From positions 33,907,882-33,971,881 of the forward strand of contig OX419338.1 in assembly GCA_948470475.1 (NCBI GenBank): a DNA stretch of 64,000 bases. Direction: 5' to 3'. The DNA is from Galaxea fascicularis (lineage: Eukaryota > Cnidaria > Anthozoa > Scleractinia > Euphylliidae). This document shows, piece by piece, positions 49,384 through 61,100 of the stretch (position 1 is its first letter; the number at the start of each line of letters is the position of its first letter). Under the pieces are notes generated by a model. The model was not told the origin of the DNA. It saw only the letters and a program-made list of their open reading frames with translations, and did not search any database. A program made the position numbers and the translations under genes.

Positions 49384-51060
49384 AGCAAATGCGACAAAGC
49401 CAACACTTCAGTTGGTCTTATTTGTTTGCAGGAAAATAAGTTGTGTTTAAATGCACTTTCCTTTAAGTATCTGCGGAATGGTGATCAATTTATTGTCGTG
49501 ATCGAATTAAATTCTTACTTCCTTTTTTGGTGTCAACTGGAAATCGTTTCTTGGCTTAGGGCAGCTGTCTGAAAATCTGAAATGCTGTCAATATATATTC
49601 TATAAACTAACATTTTGGGGGTGAAATCAGCCGTTTGACTTTCAAATGAATTAATTTTAACACTAAAAATAGCAGTTTATTTATTCCCCATTATGGTAAA
49701 CAGCCCGGCCGAAATTGCCACTTAAATTACTTTTTTTGCGGAATCGTTTATCAAGTTGATGGGAAAAAGAGACAACATATAAAATTCCATGTCTCTTTGA
49801 AATAAAATGATTTTCTGTAACATATCAATTGTCGCGTGTTCTCTGGCTCTTTTAGTTAATACGACTCGAAAAAGCGAAAGCCTCCGTGTTGCAAATTGTG
49901 TGTTGTGCACTTTGACCGCAATTTACTGAACAACGATTTAGCTTGCGCTCAGGAAACTAAACAATTAGTCATTAAATTGAAAATTTCCTAAACAAAAGGA
50001 TTTATTGAAAACTTTTCCTCTCCTGTTCTGGTGTCTTTAATTTCCTTTCTAACAAAAGAGCAAGAAAACGCCATATTTCCTTCCAAGCAGATATCTACAC
50101 GCAAGCAAAAAGACCAGTCTCTTTTGAGGAAAATTCTCGAAAGTTCACCACTCAAAACAAACGTCGTTGAAACAAAGTACCTCTCAATTAGGCTTTCTTC
50201 AGAGTCGCCCGGCCGATGCGAAAGTTTATGGTAATAAAATGTTTTGACTTAAAAACACGTCTTGGAAAGTTGGGAGGTTAAGTTATCGTTGATTATTTAC
50301 TTGCTACTGAAAGTAAATCATTCACTCACAATTGCAAGATTTATTTGGGGACCGGCGCTCAGGTTCTTCGTGGGTGTTGTTAAGAAATTGGCCTCCTACT
50401 GGAACCTCTTAGCTTACAGCATTTCCTAATGCATAACCCCTTCATTTCGTTTTTGTTTTAATTTACGTAGAGGTTTTAGCCATATTCATAAATAATAGCT
50501 TTGGTATCGTTGTCATACTGACGATGTTCTTTACACTCAAGCTGAAAGTTTTCTTAGAAATATTTTTTTTTCTGAGAAATATTTTACTTTTTACTGGGAA
50601 TTTTCAGTTTCATAAAAGTGAAGGATCTGTGGAAAAAGACCCCTATCAAATGGAAAACAGGAGCCATAGGTCATATAAAGCGTTAAGCCTTGCATGTAAA
50701 GCTATTGTCCCCTAAATCAACTACGCTTCAGTGGTGTGTCACCCTGATCAAATTTTTATACCACAGCCAAATACCACTCACAGCTACAATTTAAGATCAG
50801 TACCGGTAAGAATTACAAGATTTAGCACCAAAAGACATGCGAACTCGTTTATGGCGCGAACCGCACGGCTCTTTTGTTTATTTTTTCGCGATTTTATGAT
50901 TTTATCGCTGTATTATATGTTGTATATTTTGAACTTAAGGCTAACTATGTAAATCAATTGTACATTTGGTTTTAAGATGATGAATAAAGCTCATTACTAT
51001 TTATCAGATTTAGGAGCTTAAATAACAACAACGGACGTGGCAACAAGAACACCTTGAAAC
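49384..51060. other. Intergenic stretch, nothing recognised
   Basis: AT-rich sequence with only short ORFs (for example 50031-50234 and 50524-50715), none with splice partners or known motifs. Confidence 0.5.
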
Positions 51061-51066
51061 AATGGA

Positions 51067-51184
51067 ATAGGCCATATTCGTATTCTCGGTATTGAACTGG
51101 ATCTAGCATGAAGTGGAGGCTCTTGCCCCGCAAGAGCCTCCACTTCATGCTAGACCAGTTCAATACCGAGAATACGAATATGGC
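51067..51184. mobile_element. Foldback MITE family M2, copy 1
   Basis: Arms ATAGGCCATATTCGTATTCT and AGAATACGAATATGGC, with inner GAAGTGGAGGCTCTTG / CAAGAGCCTCCACTTC meeting almost without a loop. Other copies lie at 54229-54386 and 61739-61891. Confidence 0.9.
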
Positions 51185-51296
51185 TTTTTGATGAGCAAAA
51201 ACAATCACTCTGCAAGTGCGTTGTACATTTTGGTTAATTTCTTCGCGGTCGTCGGCAAAAGTTACAAAGTGAAATGGCGAAATTCTGTTGTAGAGG

Positions 51297-51492
51297 GAGG
51301 ATGGCCGAGTGGTTTAGGGCGCTGGATTTCAATGCGGGCTCGTGCCTGGTTCAGCAACTCGGTCATCCTTGTAAATAGCCAACTGATCTGCCTCCCGCCA
51401 GTTGGGATTCTTAACTCTGTTGTGTTCATTTGTATTATTTGTTTCATTGTCCCTGAAAAGCCCCTCTAGGGAAGTGGTCAATTAAGTATTTA
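51297..51492 (+). mobile_element. tRNA-Leu/Ser-like SINE, family B, copy 1
   Basis: The head AGGATGGCCGAGTGGTTTAG has a type-II tRNA A box; the body CATCCTTGTAAATAGCCAAC and CAGTTGGGATTCTTA, and a TATTTATTTATTTA tail, recur at 62310-62490. Confidence 0.8.
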
Positions 51493-51741
51493 TTTATTTA
51501 TAATTTAAGTTTTGTCCAGATTGTTAGCTAGCGTCTATAAATTTTGTCTCTATTTTAATTTAGTTCTACTTTTGAAACGAGAACTGCCTTTTCGGCGCAT
51601 GCACTCGATTAATGGCCTGACGAAATGTGAAGATGACTGCGCATTGAGGATGCGCAGAAACAAGCGCGAGTGTCCGTTGACGAAACAAAGGGGAACAGCG
51701 TTTGCACGCGCTGTTCTCAGCTTAACGCTCAGTTATCCGAC

Positions 51742-54700
51742 ATGAGGAAAAGGTTTAAGGTAGTTTTTATTGTGAATGCGCTCGCAGCTGTGCGTGCGCT
51801 GCAACTTATTGATCCAAATCTACTACCTTATGATTACCCTGAGTGGACCGAAGTACGAGGGTACCGTAAGTTACATTTACTGTTTCAAGTGAAGGGTTTT
51901 ATACAACACTATTGTGAATAGCAAGTTTGCCCTGAAATCAGAATGAGCTTAGTTTCCACTTAAAGAGTGCAGATATAAAATGTAAGAAGATCATTCATTT
52001 ATTTAGTTTTAAAACTTAATTGGGTACTTCCGGGACTCAAGGAAACTCAAAACACGAGTTTTGACAAAGGCTCAAGACACAGCATTAAATAATTTTGTTT
52101 AAAGCACAATGACGAGAGAAAGTGAAATCGCGCCAGCAGGCGAAATAGTTTAATGCATTCGCGACCGCCTCCCACGACCGCATTTGGGTGTATTTCTACT
52201 GACATAAGTCTTCTTCCAAGGTGTTCTCCACAGAGGATCCTGGGTATGAGGTTGTACAGACGTCTGATGGTCATGCTGACGTTAAAAGCTCACAACGAAA
52301 TTACCTCTGAAATTTCAAAATTAAAACTGCATTGCGCGTACAACCTCCAGTTGTTGACAACTATCGTAAGCAGACATAAAATCACGGCCCCGGCGATTTC
52401 TCCACTGAAGCTCTTCATTTATAACCTGACGTAGAAGGACACCTCTCGAAAGCCGACGCGGAAATCAGAAGCGCCATAGGCCGACCGGCCTCTTGAAAGA
52501 GGGGTTCTGAGGATTTGTTTCTCAATTCAGCGACACGTGTGCAGTTTCTTAAATGTTTCCGGCGTCCAGTTACTGTTCACTGCTTTACATTATCTTGTGA
52601 ATTCTAATACAAGGAGTAACTGTCCCACCCTACGGTTCCTCAAGTCTTTCAAGCGCCTCCCCCCCCCGTCCCCCCCGTAATCGAACACCTCTCCGGTCCG
52701 CAAAGAAGTCCCCTTACAGGAAGTCTGACTGTGCTTTGCGTTTGCGGCATGTGCTCTGTTCAGTTCTTATATTACTTGAAGATTCTACTGTGAAAATGTT
52801 TCGCGCAATCCCGAAAAGTGCAGCTAAGGTTCAAATTGAACACCGAGGGCAAAGTTCTCGGTCTTCAAATGCCTTCCTCGTCTTCAACCCGTGTGTAGGT
52901 ATAAGGTTTCAGATTTGGTTTGCGCGTACATGGTGACTGCACGTTATAGCTGATTCTGTAGAAACCCGTTTACGCCTCATATTGGAACAAAAAATTCCGA
53001 GACACGACGCAAAAAGAACAAATTCCTTTACAGCTGCTCCACTGTTATGCAGTTCAGACGATGATTGTTTAAAAGGAAAGGCCAGATGCATTCGCGGAGA
53101 GTGCCATTGTGACAACCCAATTGCATTCGGGGATGGAAAGAAATGTTATACGAAATGTAAGTCAACATATGTCTAAAGTTCATACAACTAGAGGCCGGTA
53201 TAGATTTTCAGTTAACTCTTTAAACCCCAAGAGTGATCAGCATCAAATTTCTCCTTGTAACATCAACGCTTTATAAAACGGTGGTCGTGCGAATTAAGGA
53301 CAGGATCACACAGTTTGCTTGATATTTTAACAATTTCTCCCTACTACTTCTATTGAAAATATGTAGGGGCCGCAAATGAGAAATTGAATTTTGATCATAG
53401 GGTTTGAAGGGTTAAGGAGGAAGAGGAAACAAGGAGGGAGGGGGAGGGTGGTGCGAAGGGCGCTGGGAAGAGAAAGCCCGTTCCAGAATTCCTCTCTTGG
53501 AAACTGAGGCCCAGTTAAGACGCCGTACTTCATCAGAGCCGAATCGAATTCAACGAATTAACATCATGTGAACTACTCAATTGGGAACGGCTGATTTAAG
53601 TTAGATCAGCTGAGTCCGGCAATTAATCCCGCCTGGCTCAGCCGGGAAGAACGGCTGTTGACCAGCTTTGATTCAGACGCCGTACTTCTCATACATACAT
53701 ACATACATGGCTGAGCCAGGCGGGATTACATGTATGTATGTATGTAATCCCGCCTGGCTCAGCCGGGAAGAACGGCTTTTGACCGGCTTTGATTCAGACG
53801 CCGTACTTCTCATGAGCCGAACCAATGCATAAATTATTTTAATGTATTTTTCATGCTGTTTTTTACATGAGAACATGCTCAAAGGAGTGTTGCAGGAGAA
53901 AAACGAAGGCTTGGCGAGGTGAAATGTGTAGTTTGCGTTTCGGTACGACTAAATATAAGCTTACTTGAATACAAGAACGGCTGTACTGACGCATCGCCAC
54001 CACTCGATGAGGCATGACCAAATCAGTCCAAAAGACGAGTGAGTGCTCATACGGTTATCACTTGTCTTCTTCTTGCAAAATGGGCTAAGAGGGTTTGCAT
54101 TCTTCTTCTTTTTTCACTGTTTTCTAGCATTTTGAGCCGAAGCAAGGCTCTTGTTTGCAGATCTCGGCGTGCGCCATGTTTACAATTGTATGCTAATTCG
54201 TTGACCGAATCGAATTTTCTTTAATGAATGGGCCATATTCGTATTCTCGGCATTGACCTGGATCTAGCATGAAGTGGAGGCTCTTTCGGGGGAATCTTTT
54301 CATGTGTAAATATATATATTCCCCCGCAAGAGCCTCCACTTCATGCTAGATCCAGTTCAATACCGAGAATACGAATATGGCCTATTAATTTCGGCCGAGC
54401 GAAGCTCGGCGTCTGAGTCAATTCAGCCTGGATTAATTAATTTAGGTCGACCTAATCATTGAATTCGATTCGGCTCGGCTGAAGTACGGCGTCTGAACCG
54501 GACCTGAGAGTAAATTGCATCTCAGCGTTGCCGGCTTTGGTGTTATTTCACGTTAGTTTTAGCACGCCTCCTGTACACTTCTCAGGGAATTACCTCTTAA
54601 CTAGAACAGTCTAGTTTCAAGTACTGAAAACGCATTTCTACAGGGTAGAAAACTCTATTTAAGTCTCAAATCGTTCTAGCTGAACACGAGTGCTCTACTA

Positions 54701-57700
54701 ATAGGTCATTTCCGAGTTCATGTCTGCCTCCTCTTCAAAGCGATTCTAAGTGCAAAGTTTTTGTTATGAAAATCAGTTTTCATTCATATGTAAAGTAGAA
54801 CTAATACCATCACAAAAACTTCGCACTTAGAGTCGCTTTGAAGAGAGGAGGCAGACATGAACTCGGAAATGGCCTATTGGGGAGACTGTAAATCAAATAA
54901 ACTCTAAATTAAATCAAATGTTGGTTTTTGAGGAGAGGGGAAAACCGGAGAAAAACCTCTCGAAGCAGAGTAGAGAAACAATAAATTCAGCCCACTTATG
55001 ACCGACGCCGAGTCCGGGAATCGAACCCGGGACACATTAGTGGAAGGTGAGCGGTCTCACCACTGCGCCAACCCTGCTCCCCTCTGGACTTAAGGTCCAG
55101 ACTAACCTTTTGATGTATCATTGGTGTTTGTATTCAGAGGTAATTTCAATGCGAAAAGGGACTACTTACATGTTAAACGGTTGACAAAGCTAACCCAAAT
55201 CCCTGTCATCTAGAGATTTGTGTCGCAAAGATAATTTAATCAAGTCATCCCTTCCTTGGAGTCTGGAGCCATATTTGTTCTAAGTGAATCACTGGAAACC
55301 GTATTTTTTCTCACAGGGTTTGCTAAATGCAAATGGGACTTGCAGAAACACTGTGAATCCTCGCCGCTGTATCACAACTCACATTGCATATGGAACCCAA
55401 GATTCGGTATTGAAATTCTCCTCTGCAAGTGTAACAAGGGACATTACGGAAGAGCTGGATACATTGGATGTGTAAAGGCTGAAGGTAAACGAAATCAAAT
55501 CAAACTGTAGGCGATGGTGGTGACGATGCTTATCTTGATTATGCCAATGTCGATGATGATGACGACGCCAATGTGGCCGATAAGGATCGTAATGATTATC
55601 AAATGACAATGGGGATAATGGTGATAATGATGATGATGACGACAACGACGACGACGACGACGATGACGATGATGACGATGATGATGATAATGAAGTTGAT
55701 GACCTTAATGACTTGGCAATGATGATGATGACACTGTTGACGATGACAATGATAATGATGGAAATGACGATGATGATTATTATTGTCATATGATATAACA
55801 GGAATGATAGTGATAATGATGATGAAGGTTATCAAATGACATAATGGAGAGGATATTGATGATGATGATGAGGAGGACGGGAAGGACGGGTATGACGACG
55901 ATGTGTTTGTTTTGCAGACGATCCAGATGGGAAGCGAACTTGCTTAGGGGATAAGTACTGCCCGCCTTTGTCCTTCTGTAACAGCAAAACTCGCCGATGC
56001 CAGTGCAAACAAGGTCTCACGGGCAACGGAGTCAAGTGTCGTCCATGTAAGGTTTCTTGGTTATTGATATAGCTGCTTTGTTCTCGGTGATTGACGTTTT
56101 GAGACCTCTAAATTGCGCAAACAAAAACACTGTCAATGCAACAAATTAAAAACACGTCTTTGTAATTTGACTGAAGCTGAACAAACATGGAAAATTAAGC
56201 GTTTCAACACTTGCTATTTAAATGGCTTGCGGGCCTAACAACTGACATTATTTATTATAATAAGAAAGCACACTCCTTGACAGTCAAAGTGAATAATGGA
56301 TATTTAAAGGCCGCACGTGAGGTTGGAACAAAACACAATTTGGTGCAAGCGGTAATCTACTCTGCCAAATCTTTGTGACTCATTTTACTCCATATTTGTT
56401 CCCAGTACCCGGACGTGTCCCATGCAAATCGGATAACGACTGTCAGCGGTTTGCGTATTGTAAGGACGCAACTTGCCACTGTAAATACGAACTGATAGGC
56501 GATGGCAAAACATGCAATCGAGGTAAGAATGTTAATGCAGATCCAGCATTTTAGGCCTTGATCTTACATGGAAGCCGGGTACACCGGGTGGCCGACCTAT
56601 CGTCTTAGCTGAGGTGAAGCGTAGGCCGCTTTTTGACTGTGCTAATTGTTTTATGCCCAAGTTATCATGGCGTGTTGCAACGCGAGGAAACTGTGCTCTC
56701 TCCTGAACAATTAGAGAAAAGGCGGTGACAATACTATCGAGAGTGATATTGCCGCGTACCGGATTTGGTTGTTGCTGCTAATTGTGGTCGCGCCGAGAGA
56801 AATATTTTTACGGGCGGAAGGCAAACGATGACGAAAATGATTGTGATATATAATGATGACAATGATGTCGAGAGTGGTGATGGGCGCTCTGTTCATTTGT
56901 TGTTGATGATGATGGCCGGTGATTGTGGTTGTACCAAGAGAAATGTTTCACGGGCGTACATAGGGCTTAACACTTCCAAGACGTCTCACTGACAAAAAAA
57001 ACTTAAATTGTATTACCTGAATTTATACTCTTTCCTTAATTTGCATGTGGATGATTGTGATCTAGATAACATTTGATGACGATGGTCTTGTGATGACGGT
57101 GATGATATTTAAGTGAATTTGTTTTTGGAACTCTTGCTGCGCCGAACTCAAGAAAAAGGTGTAACCTAACTTAACCTCACGACATAGGAAATCTCTCTTT
57201 CTGCTGTTTTTATTAAAGCTCCTCGACAAAAATGCAGAAGCAAGCAAGATTGTCATGCATTTGCGAACTGCATGAACGGCTATTGCGTTTGCAAAGACGG
57301 TCCGGGAAACGGCGAATTCTGCCGGACACGTAAGTTTTCTGACAGAGCGGTTTTCAATCCAGTGTTGAAGGTGATCCACGCTTTACTATATCTGTAACTG
57401 GTGGAGAAAACACGAGTCACTCACTTTCCTACCCACGAGGAGAAAACTGCTACCACACAGTTTCATTTTTTGGTTTTGAAGTGTGCAATTGAAAAGTGCT
57501 TATGAAGAAATCGTCCTGAATATGGCCATAACATGATTTTGTGCTTTAGAGAATGAGAAAGGGAGAGCTCAAATGGAGAAGAGTCCATAGGAAACAATCT
57601 ATCATAATTATTGCACCTTTTTTATCAGTTGATTATTATTATTGTTATTATTATTATTATTATTATTATATATTGTTAAGCATGTTTGTACTTTTTACCC

Positions 57701-58143
57701 ATACTAACTGGGTACGCAGTATTCATTTACGTTTGTATTTACTCGGGAAAAAATAAAATAGGTAGCTGTTGTTTTATATTGATTGTGCGGATGAACAGAT
57801 GAGATTGATGCTAAAAATGACATATTTATACAACAGAATGCAAACTTTCAATTGACCATCCTACATTTTTCTCCACGCAATCAGGTTTTGACATATGCTA
57901 CCCTAAAAATCCATGTGGTTGGAACAATGGCTGTCGGAAGGACCGTTTAACTGGTGACTTATGGTGTATTTGTAAGATTGGTGTTGATAACAATGGAAAC
58001 TGCGTTGGTAAGTATAACTTCATATGCCAACTGAAATGCGTGCATATGGTAATAAAAGACATGTCTCTACTGAGAGTTTCTGTTGTTTGTCTCGGCGATC
58101 CGAACATTAGCAAAGTGGTGTTTGTTATTGATGACGGTGGTGG

Positions 58144-58175
<32 letters not shown>

Positions 58176-61100
58176 GTCATGTTAATACGAGAAAAGTAAA
58201 TCTTTTTTCACTCACTTATCCACACCAGAAACAAACTTCCTTATGCTTACGAAAAAAATAATCTGAACAATTTCTGGTTTCAGTGAGGCATTTTACATTT
58301 CACTATCTTGTCTGAATGAAGGTTGGACATCTCACAGAACTCATTTAGAATTGTTTCGAAGTATGGTCTAGAAGAAATTAGAAATAATGTTTGCGTTGAT
58401 TTTTCCTTTCATGTCTCATAAGGTCTCATAAGAAATCACATCGCCGTCAACCAGCGTGAAGAAGAACCGTCTTATCGATATCATTAATAGTCTTATTATT
58501 AACAAAAACTATCCCTGTTGACAGAATGCTTCAACGACCAGCACTGTGCCGAACATAAGGCCAAATGTGTTAACCATAAGTGTGAATGCCGTGACGAACT
58601 CTACAGAAGCCACGGGCGATGCACGAACTACAGTAAGTTGCAGTTCGAAGTACTTCTTACTGAGTCCTTGAAACTATCTGATTTTGACAAAGTGACGTTC
58701 GATCACAGCCGCCTGAATCTGCTGGTTACGATTTTGCCTTAAATTTTAACTTGTAAAAATGTTGCTTATGTTACTTTTTAGACGTGCAACCACAAAAATG
58801 CAAACAGGACAAAAATTGCCATCCCGACGCTAAGTGCGAGGATGGAAAGTGCGTCTGCCAGGGAAAAAGACTTGGGAATGGATTACACTGCCGAAGTATG
58901 TTCTGAAAGTTTATTTTTATGTCGGCAAGGAAATATGACTAGAAGGATGACTAAGGAGAAGACATCACATTCGTTCATTCCTTTTCGTTCGTTTGACACT
59001 GAAATAAGATTCATTTTTCAGCTGCATTGGACTGTCCGAAAGGCTTTGAGGACTCATGTGGTAGTCGCGGGGTGTGTTTGAAGGATCCATACATGACGCA
59101 CATAAGAGATTGCAAGTGTTTCAGAGGTCATTACTTTGATCTTCCTCCTGGATACTGTATAGGTAAACACATGATTTGAAATTTATGATTATTATCGTGA
59201 TTGTGATCGTGACTCTGACTGTTCGTGATCGTAATCGTGATTGTGGTTGTCATGGTGATCGTAGGTGATCGTGACTGACTGTGGTTGTGATCGTGATTAA
59301 AATAAAAGCGGACTGAAAAACCGACAGTTTAAATCCCACACCCTCTTCGACCTTCGTTATATTCAAATTGTTCCAATTTATGGCGGCGTTTTCTTGGAGG
59401 GCAATCAGCTAATTGCGGCGTTCTGTCAGGAATCTATATACACTATGGGTATTTGTGTGTGTTTTCGTGGCTTGCGTTTCTGTTCCGGCTTTTCCAATAA
59501 AGAAACCAATTTTTTGAATGAACGTCCCTCAGTCAGTACGTCAGTCAGTTAGTCTGTCATCATTCCAGGTGAGTTTCTTTCTATGTGGAATACGATGTCA
59601 GCGTAAGCAAGTAAAATTCAAAGGGAAATGTTTGTCTTGCAAACATCGTCTCGTGCACTTTGTTTTACATAGAACACGTTTTGTCTCGGATCAACTGTTA
59701 ATGCTAATAACCCTTATTTTATAGAATGCCAAAGCAACAAGGAGTGTCCAATTTCTGCTTCTTGCAGGCGCTTTTACTGTGTATGTAAAGATGAACTCAT
59801 AAAGAAGGGATTTACTAAAACATGTATGCCAGGTGAGGTATCTCCGTATTATTTTTAAATACCCCAGAATACAGCTCAACTTGTACTTGGGGGTTTCCCA
59901 CTTTCTCCTGGATCTCTGCAAGACGTTTCCATGACCAATAGAGTCTCTTGGGGACAGGTTGTCAGCCCATCGTCCGTGTCTGGACAATCTATAATTCTCA
60001 CTGAAGGAGGGTCATATACCCGAGACGTCTGTGTTTTTAGGAAACATTTCTGACACTTATGATATATTTTTCACTCTATCAATCGAACCACTAATACGTT
60101 CCAAGTGTCACGCGTCACCTGTGAACCTTGCGTTAATCGTTTAATTTAAAATCAATTCTGTCGCCAGAGCCTCTTTGGTTTTGGTCAGCACCAACGGTAC
60201 ATGACCAAAGAAAGAGTTGGCTTAGGGGACGAGATTGACGCAGCGTGCAATTGTCTTAACAGGTCCTGTGCACAAGTGCAAAGTCAAAAGTGATTGCCAT
60301 GCAAAGGCGAAGTGCTTTCTTGGAAAGTGCGTCTGCCAAAACATGTTTACAGGGAATGGAAAATTCTGTAGAGGTGAGCAGAGGCATCAAGCAATGGGAA
60401 TGGTAAAGGGTCTGAACAGTCGGCAGAAAAAGAGAGCGAGGAAGAGATTGTAGCATTGTAGTGCTAATATCTTCGACACACACAAATGAAAACAAGGATG
60501 ACTGAGGAGTTGAAGAAGGCACTTAAATTGCAGAACAACACCAGTTAGTGGCCAGAGCGGGATTTGAACCCGTGTCATTAAACCACTCGGCCATCCTGTC
60601 TCCTCCGGGAGGTGACAAGGGAGACCTTAAAGCATAAACTGTTGTTTTCAGTTCACCTAAAGCTGAGCAGGGTCTGGTTATCTAACAAGTGGACAAGCGT
60701 TGAAGAGTAGGAGAGACTATGGCAATTTAACAAAGTCTTGAACGGTCTCATGTTATCCTTATCGTTTAACATTAGAGGGAGGTCGACGCCTGGTTTCTTA
60801 TGATTACTTCCGGCTACCATGCATGTCTACATTACTAAGTCCTTTGTTCTTACATATTGCCTGCATCGTGGTTCTCCTATGTACAAGGCTTGTTGTTAGT
60901 TAACATTCCCAAGGTGTTGTCAGTATCATTTAGGAAAGGCTTTAAGATCAAGGTATTGTTTTTATCTGCAGAAGCGCTGTCGTGTTCTAAGAAACAACTA
61001 GAGCAATGCGGGGAGCATGCTACATGTATTGCTGATCCTTATCTGCCGGACCATCCAGTCTGTAGGTGCGTTAAAGGATTTAAAGTGTCCAAAGAAAACA

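Noticed and set aside
59169..59290. GATCGTGATTGTGATCG repeats as a regulatory cluster
   Set aside because: Simple degenerate repeat in an EGF-gene intron; no known motif.
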